Source: Amborella trichopoda
Taxonomy: Eukaryota; Streptophyta; Magnoliopsida; Amborellales; Amborellaceae
Direction of reading: 5' to 3'
Assembly (NCBI RefSeq): GCF_000471905.2
Contig: NW_006494865.1
Location: 1,042,278 to 1,106,277, forward strand
Length of the DNA: 64,000 bases
Part shown: positions 1-11,701 of the stretch, piece after piece
Position numbering within the stretch: position 1 is the first letter of the stretch
Layout of the letters: every line of letters begins with the position of its first letter
Notes under the pieces: generated by a model
Told to the model about the DNA's origin: nothing
Database searches by the model: none
The model's input: only the letters and a program-made list of their open reading frames with translations
Translations under genes and position numbers: made by a program

Positions 1-986
1 TGGCCTTTGATGCCTGTTGATTCCTTAAACTATGCCACGAGGTGCCAGATGTGTCAAATTCACTCGAGCCATATTCATCAACCTCCAGAGCCCCTACACC
101 CTAAAGTGGCATCATGGCCCTTTTCACAATGGGGTATGGACATTGTAGGGCCCATCGACCCTCCTTCTGCAATGGGTCATGTCTTTATTCTAGCTGCAAT
201 GAACTATTTCTCGAATTGGGCTAAAACAGTCCCACTCAAGCAAGTTCCCGGGGCTACGGTGGTGAATTTCGTGTGCCATCACATCATATACCAGTTTGGG
301 TGCCTGACCAGGTTATATCTGACAATGGCCCTAAATTCAGAAGTCATCACATTGATCGCTTGGTTAACCAGTTCGGTTTCGAGTGGAAGCACTCAGCTAT
401 GTACCACCCTCGAGCGAACGGTCTAGCTGAGGCTTTCAATAAAACCTCGTGCAGCGTTATAAGGAAGTCAGGACCAAAGAAGAAAAAGAACTGACATGAG
501 AAGATTTCTGAAGCACTGTGGGCCCATCGAACCACCACAAAAAATGACATTGATTTCACTCCTTTTACCCTAGTTTATGGGGGTGAAGTTGTTTTACCCC
601 TTGAGATTCAACTCCCCTCACTATGTGTCTCCATACATCAAGGACTGACCAAATTCGAGAGTGTTAAGCTTTGTTATCAAGAATTGGATGCACTTGATGA
701 AACGAGGCTCAAAGCTCAGCAAAATCTTGAGCTCAACTAAGGGATAATGAAAAGGGCCTTTGACAAGTCAGCCAAAGTTTGCTCATTAGCTCCTGGGGAT
801 CAGGTTCTAGCCGTCAAAAGGCGGATTATTATGCATGGGTGGCACAGAGGGAAGTTTGAACCAAAGTGAGAAGACCCCTTCATAATCAAGAAAGTCTTGC
901 CAAATAAGGCTTATAAACGGGCACATCTTTATGGAGAGGAGGCGATGCCCCTCATCAATGGGCGATACCGAAAGAGGTACCCTTGA
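1..986 (+). pseudogene. Tat-A integrase, 3' part of pol (broken)
   Basis: Integrase of a Tat-lineage Ty3/gypsy element, cut by the window edge. The reading runs from the zinc-binding region (SLNYATRCQMCQIH) through the first catalytic Asp (GMDIVGPID), the second (VISDNGP) and the Glu-bearing stretch NGLAEAFNKT, then the C-terminal region ending in RKRYP-stop at 984-986. One base is missing near 300 relative to the copies at 25326 and 30880, so the frame shifts inside FG(V)PD. Stops follow at 492, 738 (TAA where the 26046 copy has CAA) and 867 (TGA where the 31720 copy has TGG). It cannot encode an active enzyme. Closest relatives are Tat-C and Tat-D in this window. Confidence 0.93.
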
Positions 987-1392
987 TATGCTCTCAAAAA
1001 GACTCAAGACACGGTAAAAAGGACTTAGGAATAAAAAAGGAAGGCCAAAAGAGGGAAAGAAAAGAAGCAAGACAGCTCAATCAAAGTTTAACTCTTTTTA
1101 TTACATTAGAAGGAATTACAAGCCAAAAAGCCCATTATTATGGGGATTACTATCATGCAATATTGCTCTCACATCAAAAGAAACGAGAGTAGCTCCGCCA
1201 GAATGTCGCTCTTGCATCTGAGAAAAAGTGGATGGTTACAAGCCAAAAATTTTCTCTCGCATCAGAAGTAAAGAGAGTAGCTGCGCCAAAGCGTCGCTCT
1301 TGCATCTGAGGAAACGATGACGATTACAGGCCAAAAAGTGCCCTCCAGGTAGAGGAAGGCAAATGGGTTTTAGTTCGAGTTCATCTGACCCT

Positions 1393-1503
1393 TCTAGCAA
1401 GGAACTGGCCTATGGTGGAGAGCACACCGTCCTCACAGTGAATACCCTGCCACAGAACAACATGGAGTTCACAGTTGTGTTGGAGGACTTGGCTTCCAAC
1501 GGA
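1393..1503 (+). pseudogene. AGO4: AGO4-like Argonaute fragment, copy A
   Basis: Thirty-seven codons open without interruption, inside a frame open from 1363 to 1581. The peptide reads SSKELAYGGEHTVLTV, then a stretch ending FTVVLEDLASN. This matches what I know of the N-terminal (ArgoN) region of plant AGO4/AGO9 proteins, whose hallmark is GK(D/E)FAYDGEK(T/S)LFT followed by F(T/S)VVLE(D/E). AGO1-type proteins have a different sequence here (YDGRKSLYTAG). The piece is only a small part of the roughly 900-residue protein and has no catalytic residues. It is in the sense orientation of the element. No database search could be run. Confidence 0.8.
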
Positions 1504-1530
1504 CTTCAGAAGCCTGGCCTTACCGTTGGT

Positions 1531-1695
1531 GATCATCGCCATGTGCAAATCAGCACCATGCGTGATCATCGCCGCAAATGACTCAGCGTCGTGCGTGATC
1601 ATCACCGCGTAAGACTTAACACCATGCGTTACCACTATCGTGAAGGACTCAGCTCTGTGTGAGACAATTGCCACATGCAACTCATCACCGAGCAT
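1531..1695. repeat. 33-bp minisatellite in block Z, 5 units
   Basis: Units begin at 1531, 1564, 1597, 1630 and 1663; the first four open GATCATCGCC-like and the series degrades rightwards. A period of 33 bp is 11 codons, so a repetitive minus-strand frame stays open (1701-1381). It starts about 30 bp after the AGO4-like piece. I see no gene function. Confidence 0.75.
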
Positions 1696-2325
1696 GACCA
1701 CAGCCGACTATGACTTGCCACCGTTCATGAAAGGATCGTCGAGTGGGCATGGGGGAATGGTTACCGCAGCTCACAATGAACGACGTGTGCAACCTATCGC
1801 CGCTTGTGTTGGCTTGTGACCGATTAGATGCCCTATGACCATTCGTCTCCCCAACGACTATTCAACTCCCTGCGACCCTTCAGTTCCTGTCACACTTTAG
1901 TTGCTTATGACGCTTTGTATCCCAGGTGATCGTCACCTCCTAGTGACTGTTCGTGGTCTGCGTTTGTTCACTACCCTACGACCTCTCTGCTTCCTATCGG
2001 GAAACTTCTCCACTCACGGGAAACCCACTTACACCCCTTTTCCTCTCCTTTGCAACGACAAAAAACCACCGAAAAATCACCTGAGACCCACCTACGGACC
2101 CTGCTGAGCTCTTAGCTCCTCTCCCACACTTTTCTGATGTCCTAAAACCACTGCCAGAATCACAATAGATCCTGAAAAACCCCCTACCGGAGTTTCTCAC
2201 TGCTCGTCGAACCTCCAGCAACTGCCCATGCGCCCTGTGTTCTTGTTGGAAAGCTTCCCTCTCTCACTGTTAAAGACCACTATCGTTTTACCTTTGGTAG
2301 AACGGTGAAAATATGGGTTTACCCC

Positions 2326-2334
2326 CTTATATAG
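2326..2334 (-). promoter_or_regulatory. Antisense TATA box, block Z copy A
   Basis: On the minus strand this reads CTATATAAGGGGG, a strong plant TATA consensus. The same core is at 28073-28080 and 33344-33351. It points back across Z towards the AGO4-like piece about 0.8 kb away. That it works as a promoter is inference. Confidence 0.55.
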
Positions 2335-2541
2335 ATGACGCTTCCCTTGAAGTGCCCTGAACAAATTGAAAATACAAGACATGTCCCTGATGGTCCAACG
2401 GTGATGGGCCAGACCGAGTCGGGCTCAGGCCCGAAGCTCAAATGTAAGTCATCGCTTCCAGTGAACCGCCAAACATCAAATGGCAATGGACTAGGATCGG
2501 GTCAGCCTCAGCCACGAGGTCCGAACGCTGACCAACACCGT

Positions 2542-2720
2542 CTGTGACTAACATTGCATGCGAAAGTCACTAATCAACGCCACGCGTGTCCAACATCTTA
2601 TGTGACTAGCGCCGCACGCAAAAGTCACTGACCAATGCTGCGCATGACCAACGCTATTTGTGATTAACACCACGTGTGAAAGTCACCAACCAATGCCGCA
2701 CGTGAACAACACTGTTGGTG
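2542..2720. repeat. About 58-bp degenerate tandem repeat, about 3 units
   Basis: Units start TGTGACTA(A/G)C(A/G)and contain (A/G)AAAGTCAC followed by CCAA(T/C)GC. They are GC-rich and strongly diverged. Comparable GC-rich repeats (CAGCGCCGGCT-like) occupy the matching place at 28270-28650 and 33480-33820. Confidence 0.55.
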
Positions 2721-3064
2721 ATGGTCAGATTCGTTCATGCAATTGCCGTTCAAGTTGACGCCATGCGTGTGACTGTCGCCCACACTAGCGTCGTCCGTGT
2801 CTAAGCCTAGCTACCACCATGTGTGTTTTACTATTATCCCCAGTGAAATTACATCTGTGCCCCTGCCTATCATTCCTAGTGTAGTTATGAGCATGCCGCT
2901 GCCCTTCATCCCCAAGGAGCCACACTCACCCCCTAATCCCTAGTGAAGGTCTGCTTCCGTTCGCCAACCTTGGTAGGCGACTATCTCCATCTTAGCCCTC
3001 TGCATGTGTATGACTTCAACCAATTTATTTAGGGAGTTGGTTTGCCATCCAAAGAATAGTTCCC

Positions 3065-3570
3065 CATGGAGCTCCACTTACAAGGTAACCCACACAATGG
3101 TCTAGATGTACGACTCTAAACCGCATGGTCCAAACTATATAACTTTAAACTGTAGTGGAGGTCTAGTTGCACGACCTAAACTGCATAGTGCATGCTGCAT
3201 GTCTTTAAACTGTATAATCGTGGTCTAGATGCACGGCCCTAAACTCCATGGTCCAAACTATACGACCTTAAACTATAGCGGAGGTTTAATTGCATGACCT
3301 TAAACTACATGGTTCTAGCTGCATGACGCTAAACTACACAGCCATGGTCCTAGTTGCATGACCTAGAAATGCATAGCGATGGTCCAAACTATACGACCTT
3401 AAACTGTAGCGAAAGTCTAGTTGCATGACCTTAAACTGCATGGTCCTAGCTACACGACTTTAAACTGCATAGCCATGGTCCAAGATCTATGACCTTAAAC
3501 CATAGTGCATATATTGGTCGCATGACGTTAAACCGCTTTGCTCAGGTCTTGGAGGCATTACTTTAAACAC
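3065..3570. repeat. Degenerate tandem repeat with TGCATGACCTTAAACTGCAT core
   Basis: A core of TGCATGACCTTAAACTGCATGG, variously mutated, recurs about every 30-60 bases through the stretch, with a stray copy near 3918. It follows block Z and has no counterpart in Tat-C or Tat-D here. No coding signal. Confidence 0.7.
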
Positions 3571-4034
3571 CCTCCACACATGCGAACATGCCCTTTACAT
3601 GTGTCATAATTAACGCCTTCCCTAACCAACCCATCCGTATGTGCGCACCACCTTCATCAATTCCTCAATAAATCCATCTTCCTTCATGACCCTTTGCCAT
3701 TCCCCAGTGAGTCTCACCCGCGCTCACAAATTGCAAGCCATCCCACCATCCATACTCTCCGTAAGCAAGTTGGTCACCATTATCTACCTTCCATACCAAC
3801 ACCATCCATCTTTCACAGGTAGCCTCGTGCCATCTCCCCAAAGTGAGTTAAAACCACCACCATACTCACTCTGTGGCCTCCATAGACCACCATTCATCTC
3901 CACCACGATCCAGCTATATGACCTTAAACACTAGTGTATGTCCTGAGTGCATAACATTAAAAGGCTTCGCACTGGTTCTGAAGGTACGACCCTAAACATG
4001 TCTTCACAAAAAATCAAAAAAGAAAAATAATAAC
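3571..4034. other. Unassigned, Tat-A 3' region
   Basis: I see no gene. The sequence is unique within the window apart from scattered CCTTAAAC motifs carried over from the repeat upstream. An open stretch at 3641-3934 has no recognisable domain. Confidence 0.4.
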
Positions 4035-4212
4035 GGGCATGGTGTATACCTAGACAAGGGAACACCATAAGTAAAAATGATGGACTGGCATGGTCACGAA
4101 ACCATGAGTAAGAAATTTTCATGAAATAAAAACCCGGGCACGGTGAAAACTCGAAAGGGCATCGTGAGTAAAAATGGAAGAATAAGGGTGGACATGGCTG
4201 TAAAGTCATGAG
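4035..4212 (+). repeat. Cluster of four short hairpins each followed by AGTAA
   Basis: Four successive dyads: 4039-4068 (ATGGTG/CACCAT), 4089-4106 (CATGGT/ACCATG, loop 6), 4139-4166 (CACGGTG/CATCGTG, one wobble) and 4193-4210 (CATGGC/GTCATG, one wobble). Each right arm is followed closely by AAGTAA or GAGTAA. A similar hairpin (GTGGTG/CACCAC) is at 39549-39576 in the 3' UTR of Tat-E. The loop of the third, GAAAACTCGAAAGGG, closely matches that one (GAAAACCTGAAAGGG). Confidence 0.65.
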
Positions 4213-5198
4213 TAAAAAGGCCGAGAATAAAATGAGGTTGGGGAAGACCATCTCTACAGTGCCACTTCCCCAGTTCAAGTGAAAACCAGCAAAGGGTGCT
4301 TGGACTAATAAGCAGGTTGATGCAACACATGCCTCATGGGTGGCTTTAGCTAGAATTCAAAAGAAAAAATCTTTGGTGTTAGAATGCCTTGATATCAGGA
4401 CCCAAAAATATGAGCTTCAAGAAGAATCTGAAAGTTTGAGTCCATTCATGAAAGGACCCAGATGTCATAAGAATTACCAAGACGGTAGATCAGGGTCCCA
4501 TGCTAAAGGACCGCATTATCAAGAAGTCAACCAAAAGGAAGAAAATCACAATGCCAAGCCAAAGACGCCCTCAAAGGCTCATAACTATCAAGCCAAGTAA
4601 AAAAACTTTAGGGTGACACCTCGCCAAACCCTTTCCTAGCCGATAGGCTCAGACCTTTGGGACAGGCAAATAAAAAGCTCCCAACTGGACCCGACAAGAT
4701 GAGGCCCACAAAGGTACCCTGCTTGTCAAAAAGCAAACCTAGTGTACTAGCACATACACCCACCAAGGGCTCGTTGGCTATCTATCCAAAACATAGCCTG
4801 AAATGTGGACCACTATCAGAGGACATAATAACCCTGACTGATTGGGAAGAGAAAGACACCTGAGTACCAGATAAGCCTAGATTCTGACCAATTGAGTCTA
4901 CAAGCTTTTGAAAGCCCCCAGCTGTGGAACCCAAAAAGAACTCCTGACGTGGATGATGTGCATTGCATGATATGTTCCCCACCAGTAGCACAAGTTTCTT
5001 CTCCCTCAAAGTCTCCATGAATGGATCTACAGCAAATTCATCCAAATGTCTGAGCATCGTAGTTAACACACTGCGTGGATATCTCCTCGATGTTCATGTG
5101 GTTTTGTGGCTAGGAAGAAAAAGTAATAAAACCAAAGAAAATTTTCCAAATGTTGTCCTTCTTCATTATCTCAAAGCACAACATTCGGCAGGGCAAGT
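4213..5198. other. Unassigned stretch before X-LTR1
   Basis: No recognised gene. Open plus-strand stretches at 4340-4600 (86 codons, Lys/Glu/His-rich) and 4657-4863 (68 codons) lie in different frames and match nothing I know. They may be gag or 3' debris of an older element. If X-LTR1 is the 3' LTR of Tat-A, the polypurine tract should lie just before 5199, but only GGCAGGGCAAG is there. Confidence 0.35.
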
Positions 5199-6379
5199 TT
5201 TTTGAAGATATTTTTTAGCACCTTGGCTTCCCGATGCAAAAAAAAAAAGAAGTCGATCAATAAAGCCCTGACATACAATGGAATTTTCGACAGTCTCAGA
5301 ATTACACTAGAACGGGTGAAAATGTTCCGATGGACTTCAAAAGGCCACCTGCCATATTTCGTCACAATCCAACATGTCTAAGGTAGTGTAGAAAAAAATT
5401 TTGTTTTTTCTAAAATGGACCCTATAACTGGAACCTTATTTTTGGTACATCAAATGGCTGTGGGACCACCACCATTAGATCTGGCATGGTCGACCCCTAG
5501 GAGTCGAGTTTCGACTTAAACAGAAATTTCAGGACAGAGTTATGGGTGAAATATTAAAAACACGTAGGCCGCACGCTATTCATGTGTTGCCTCCTTACAC
5601 CAATCTCCATTAAAGGAGATTGGTTTGCATGGTCACGAGCAACAACTTTAAAGACTCATATCTCCCTCGTTACAAGTCAGGTCGGGCTCAAATTTTGTGA
5701 GCGTGTTTGTCTCATCAAGACGAGTATTTTTATATGTGGAACGCCCCATGACAATGCCTGAGTGGGGAGAAAAGCTAGAGAGAAAATGACGATTCGATAT
5801 CAAGGTTACAAGAAAATCAATAGTGGCACGACCCACTCGAGCGGCCATATCACGAAGTTCACATACCCGATCGACGGGAAACTAGTTCCATCGTGTGCAA
5901 AAGGTCCGAGGCCATGTCTGCTCTGAACCCCACGTATGATGAATGGTTGGATTCGGCACAAGAAGGCATCGAAATTCTTGCAGATTTTGGCCGTCAAAAT
6001 TCAATATTCTAGCCAAAAACCCAAGATGGAAAAATCTTCAATCGGGCACAAAATCGAGCTGTGTTTGTTGCAATGCAATCATGATGGCATGCTAGTTCAA
6101 TTCAGTGAAGAAATCAAATAAATCCATCAAGAAATGAGTGCACTATCGATCAGAAGTTTTCAAGATTCGTACAAATTTCTAGTCGCAGGATCGTGGCTTA
6201 AAAACACGTTCCGTGGTTTGAAGTTGGTACAAATCTATTGTCATGCTAAGCCCAACAAGAATGTAATCATTTTTTTGCCAAACGAACCCCGGAGCAACGA
6301 CCATAATTTTGCACCCATTTTTATATTTTATTTTAATTCAAATAAATTGTAATTATCCTCAATTACATTAGATTTTGGG

Positions 6380-6414
6380 CATCCACCCATGTTTTGGGCC
6401 CAGTTCTATAAATA
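6380..6414 (+). promoter_or_regulatory. X-LTR1 promoter: CATCCACCCATGTTTTG motif and TATAAATA
   Basis: The motif at 6380-6396 precedes TATAAATA at 6407-6414. The same pair is in X-LTR2, X-LTR3 and both Y LTRs. The TATA lies 1.2 kb from the LTR start in all three X copies (1208, 1271 and 1243 bases). Confidence 0.7.
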
Positions 6415-7383
6415 TCATGTTATACCTCATTGTAAAGGACTCTCAATTGATGAATGAAAATTTAGAGTTTGAGCATTAAGATTGTGGGTGCTTTCAAGAG
6501 AGAGAGAGAGAGGAGAGATAAGAAAAGTCTGGAATCCCTCGGTGAAGGTAACTTTCTCTCTCCTTCTCTCATATCTCTCTTCTCTTTATCTGTCTCTCTC
6601 CTCTTCTCTTCTCTTTATCTCTCATCTCCTCTCTTCTCTCTCCCCTTCTTTTTTTCTCTCTTCTTTCTTTCTATCTCCTCTATTTCTTCTCTCTGTCTCT
6701 CTCCTCTTATCCTCGAACACGCAAGGTTGTAACCATCATTGTGCATGTATCTGTCGCTCTTTCTCTCATCTTCTATCTTTCTCTCTCTTCCTGTTTCTGT
6801 CTCTCTTCACTCTCAACATACATGACAGTAGGCATTAGCATGCATGTATCTCTTCCCCCTTCTTTCTTCTTTTCTATTTGTTCTCTTTCCTCTCTCATCC
6901 TCTTTCTTAATCTTCTTCTTTCCCTTTCCTTCTCTCTCTACTTTCCCTTCATTTTTATTTTATTTCTTTCCTATCCCTCTATGTACTTTCTTTCTCTTCT
7001 CTATCTCACTCTCTCTCTTCTCTATCTTTCCTTCTCTCTATTCTGTCCTTTCTCTCTCCTCTCTAGTTATGCACGGCGATGCTCTTCGTCGAGCATGACG
7101 TCCACCTTCTTTTCTTATCTCTAGAACATGTACAGTGCGCTGAGCCTTAACCGGAGGGGTGAGGTGGGCTTCTGTCTGTGTTCCTTCTCCCTCTTATCGT
7201 GGACGATGATGCCCATCACCATGTTGGATATTTCTTCCTCTATTCCCTGACAAGGACATTGAATCAGGGCCTTTCCCAAGTGGTGGGCTAGGCCATGTCT
7301 GAGTCCTTTCTGACACACAAGACAATGCCTATGGCAGAATGTGTCTTTGTCTCTCCTGTTAGACAATGGAATCTATCGTCGTC

Positions 7384-7710
7384 CATGTTTTCTCTTTCTT
7401 TCTTTGTCTCATCAGGGACGGCATAACCTTTGGTCGCTCATGTTCTCTCATCCCCTCTCTCATCATGAACGGTAGAACCTATCGTCATCCATGTTCTCTC
7501 TCTCTCTCCCTTGTCATGGATAGCAGAACCCATCACCGTCTATGCTTTTTTCCTCTTTCTCTATCCTCTGTCTTGGATGATGAAACTCCATTATCGCTCA
7601 TGCTTCTTTCCTCTTTCTCTCTCCTCTGTCATGAATGATGGAACCCTGTCGTCGTTCATGATTCTTCCTCTTTCTCTCTCTTATGTCATAGACAACAGAA
7701 CTTGTCACTG
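7384..7710 (+). repeat. 50-58 bp tandem units inside the CT tract of X-LTR1
   Basis: About six units, each a CATG(T/C)TCTCTC run followed by (A)TCATGGAT(A/G)..AGAACC.ATC. Related units are at 12380-12860 in X-LTR2. They are noncoding despite a long open frame created by the CT bias. Confidence 0.7.
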
Positions 7711-7927
7711 TCCTTCTTTCTCTTCTTTCCTCTCTCCCATCTTTCTCCTTTCGTTCTCTCTCTTCTTTCTCCTTTTCTCTCTTCTTTCTTCTCTCTCATC
7801 TTTATTTTATCATCTCTCTCCTTTCTTCTTTCTTTTCTCTTCTTTCTTCTCTCTCTTATTTCTTCTTTCTTCTTTCTTCTCTCATCTCCCTTCTTTCTTC
7901 TCTCTTCTTTTCTCTCTCTCTCTTCTC

Positions 7928-8215
<288 letters not shown>

Positions 8216-9109
8216 CTCTCTCTTTCCTCTCTCTTCTCTTTCTACTCTCTCATTTCTCTTCTTTCTTCTCTCTTGTCTTTCCTCTCTCTTCTCTTTCTTC
8301 TCTTTTCTCTCTCTTCTTTCTTTCTTCTCTCTTCTTTCTTCTCTTTTTCCCTCTCTTCTCTCTTTTCCGTTTCTCTCTTCCTTCTTTTCCCCTCTCATTT
8401 GACCAAGAGACAGGCTAAGTCTAACACTGCCGTGGTAGTCTCATCGTCAAGCAGTATTGTCGTCGTGCCTGTCTTTCTGCCACGATAGGCTAGCCATCAT
8501 GTCAGGCCAGTCGGTGTTGGTTTTTTCATTGAATAGTATTTTCACCGTGCTGGTCTTAGTTACCGTGCCCTTCTTGCTACCACGTCGGGTCAATCACTGT
8601 ACTAGTTTAGCCACTATGTCAGTATAACCACTTTGTCAAATTCTTCTCTTCTCTTTCCTCTATTCTATCTCTTTCTTCTCCATTCATCACCCCAATCTCT
8701 ATCCTCTTATTCTTTCCTTTTTCTTTAGGATGTTCGCGGCTATATGCATTCGTCCAAACACAAGGTGGGGTCCCTTGGTCCACTTGTCTTGTAAAATGAA
8801 CCATGTGTATGTGATTGCAGAAACAGAAGACTACAAGTCAAGGGAGGCGATTTTGAACCAGTTGAAGGATTGGGGGCTTTTCGTCATGATTTAAGAGGGT
8901 GCCCATGCGAGTCAGCCCGAGTGAGTCACGGACCCAAATAAGGTGTGTCCTGCCTCGTATTAAATTCCTCTCTCACCGGTTGGTGTACCTACCCTTGTTT
9001 CTTTACAAGATTTCTGAGAGAGCGGTCTCAAGTCCTAGGTTCCCCTTGAAACCCAAGACACATGTCACCACGTCATCCCGATCCTAGACAAGATTGAGGC
9101 ATCTAACCA

Positions 9110-10422
9110 CCCTATGCTAAGAGTTGCAACAAGGGACCAGACCACTACCATTGCACTCAGAACGTCAAAAAACCCTCGATGATCAAATTTGGGCCCAATT
9201 GGACCTCCCTAGAGGGATGTAGGCTCATGCGGCTCACAACTTATGGGTTTTACCATAGCGCGGTGCAGCTTCACCAAACCAGTCCCAAAAATGGGGATTG
9301 CTATGTTGTTTTTTGGCATTCAGCAACCCACGGTGGCTTCCTCTGAAACAAAGAAAAAGGTCGAACATTGACATATTCCAGATCACACCAGCCCCAACAT
9401 TTTGACATATGGGGCACGCTGTGGCATGATCGAGAACCCCTATTGCTCTGAGAAGGAAGGTGGCTGGAGAAACAAAAAAAAATAACAAAGTTCCACAAGC
9501 TTTGGATTCAATGAGCATTGCTCAACATCCAATCCATGGATTAATGAGGGGAGGAGTTCAGTAGAATCCCCTCACAAAAAGCAACGTTCTGGTACAACTC
9601 TTGTATTCAATACATGGTTTGATGAATACAAGTCCTCATGTCATCAAAGAAGCAAATCCAACAGGTTGTCAAAATCCCTTTCTCAAGCAACCTTCAAAAT
9701 TAGGCAAATACACAAATCAACACCAAATCAGCCCAAACTTGGTGCAAAATGACTGCAGTAGCCTCCTCTCTGACTTACAAGCAGAGCCAAGAGCCAAAAC
9801 GACACAACTCAAAGATGCATTGTCAAACAAAGTTCACAAAAATGGTCAGACTTTCACCCTGGGGAAAAAGGCCACCACAGCATGATGGGAGGGCATCAAA
9901 ATGCTCATAATAGAGAGAAGAACAAATATATGTTGTAGAAACCATTGAACAGTTAACTAACTTCCAAGGTCTTTCCATGGCAGAGCAACCTGCATGCAAG
10001 GACGGTCTCATCATTTGGGCAAAAGATCACATGGGCATTATGGTCATTTGTGCTTAATTTTTGGATTTGGTTTGAATTTTTTTAATTGTAGTTAAGCGTA
10101 ACTTTTGAGTATTCACCCCTGTTTTGTGAATCCTCTATATAAGCAAGCTTAGCTCACTTGTAGAACGGACATTCACGATCCCCTCTTTTCAAGTTTCATT
10201 ACCCCTAAAGACTTGAAATAATCAAGGCTAGATTATGTTTGTAAGTTTGTCTTTCTTCGTGAGAACCGAAGGGAGAGGAGAGGGAGAGAGAGAGAGAGAG
10301 AAATTTTTTAGGGAAAAGGGAGTGCATGGTCTAGCAGGCAACCCGGTTGCATAGGTCCCCCCACCTTTCCCAAACCAAGTTGTTTCTTCTCTCTCTGTCC
10401 CTCTCACCTCCGTGAGCGTGAC
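9110..10422 (+). mobile_element. Y-LTR1, partial LTR related to family X
   Basis: Matches 61408 to about 62460: both begin CCTATGCTA, then share ACCAGACCAC(T/G)ACC, TCG(A)AAACCC and AACCAGTCCC(C/A)A. It shares the promoter motif and TATA with X. It has its own purine run near 10272-10300. It is cut at its right end by X-LTR2. Short open frames (for example 9601-9885) show no domain. Confidence 0.7.
10109..10143 (+). promoter_or_regulatory. Y-LTR1 promoter: TTCACCCCTGTTTTGTG motif and TATATAAG
   Basis: TATATAAG at 10136-10143 follows the conserved CACCC(A/C)TGTTTTG motif at 10114-10127 with the spacing seen in the X LTRs. Confidence 0.65.
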
Positions 10423-11667
10423 TGTTTGAAGAAATTTTTCAGCACCTTGGGTCCCCAATGCGGAATATAGTGGAAGCCGGTCAATAAAGCCAAGGCATAC
10501 AGTGGAAGTTTCGATAGTCTCAGAATTACCCTAGAATAGGTGGAAAATATTTGACGGTTTCGAAAAAATTAGCCTCTAGCAATCTGACTTGTCTAAGGTA
10601 GTATAGACAAAGAAACAGTTTCGAAAAAATCAGCCTTGAGCACCTTGAAACGGACCCCATAACTAGAAATTTATTTTTGATGCATCAAACAGCTGTGAGG
10701 CCATCGCCATTAGATCTGACATGGTCGAAAACCCCTAAGAGTCAAGTTTCGGCTCAAACAGACATGTAAGGATAAAGTTATAGATGAAACATTAAAAAGG
10801 GGTAGACCGCATACTATTCCCGTGGGGCCTCCCTACACCAAGTCACCATTAATGGTGACTTTTTTCACAGTCACGAGCAGCAACTTTGGAGACCCGTATC
10901 TCACTCTTTTTTAGTCAGATCATGCTCAAACTTGTTGGAGCGTGTTCGTCTCATCAAGATGAGCATTTGACATGTAGCACGCCCCGTTATGACACCCGAG
11001 CATAAAGAAAAGCTAGAGAGAAGTTGACGATTCCCAGTAAAAGTGGCAGAAATTTCAGTAGCACCGCAACCTACTCGAGCAGCCAAATCACCATGCTCAC
11101 ACATCGGATCGTTGCGAGACCAGTTCTATCATGTGCGTAAGGTCTGGGGCTATCTTTGGTCAGAACCCCGCCTAAGACGAATGGTTGGATTCAGCACATG
11201 AAGGCATCAAAGCTACTGTAAATTCCGGTCTTCGAAATTTCAAATTGCAGCCAAAACCTAAAAGCTACAAAATCTTCGTTCGACCATGAAATTGAGCTAT
11301 GTTTGATGCAACGCGATCGTGAGGGCATGCTCAGTGCAATTCAAAGAAGAAATCGAAGAAAACTATCAAGAAGCGAGCACACTATCGATTAAACATTTCC
11401 AAAAACACGATCCGTGGTTCAAAATTTGTATCAAATCATTCATCATGTCAAGCCTAACGAGAAAGTAATCATCTGTTAGCAAAACGAGCGTAGTAACAAC
11501 CTCGAATCAACATGAAAGGTCGCGCACATTTTAAGGCAGCAGGAGGGACTGTTTTGAAATTCCATCTATTATTGGGCAGAGGCAAAACCATCATTTTACA
11601 TCCTATTTTTAGATTTTTTTTTAACTTAGAATAATTGTAATTATCATCAATTAAGCTAGTTTTTTGG

Positions 11668-11701
11668 CATCCACCCATGTTAGGACCCAATTTTATAAAT
11701 A
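11668..11701 (+). promoter_or_regulatory. X-LTR2 promoter: CATCCACCCATGTT motif and TATAAATA
   Basis: Motif at 11668-11682 and TATAAATA at 11694-11701. A TTGTAATTAT element just upstream is also shared with X-LTR1 and X-LTR3. Confidence 0.7.

Larger units (their letters stand above)
987..3015 (+). mobile_element. Tat-A 3' UTR block Z (shared with Tat-C and Tat-D)
   Basis: Noncoding block after pol, homologous to 26298-28800 and 31839-34168. Landmarks in the same order in all three are: the AACTCTTTTTATTA motif, loose repeats of a GCATCTGAGGA...GGTTACA motif, the AGO4-like piece, a diverged GC-rich minisatellite, an antisense TATA box, and a tail with repeated ATCCCCAGTG-like motifs. Here a 33-bp unit is tandem five times at 1531-1695 and a roughly 58-bp unit about three times at 2542-2720. 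I read Z as 3' UTR rather than LTR because the LTR that precedes a PBS and gag in these elements is family X. Tat elements are known for long 3' regions that can hold extra ORFs. Confidence 0.75.

Noticed and set aside
3641..3934. 97-codon open frame near the TTAAAC repeats
   Set aside because: His/Pro/Ser-rich composition without motif, lying between repeats; no support as a gene.
4340..4863. Possible small genes (86 and 68 codons)
   Set aside because: Different frames, no known domain, no homologous copy in the window to test conservation.
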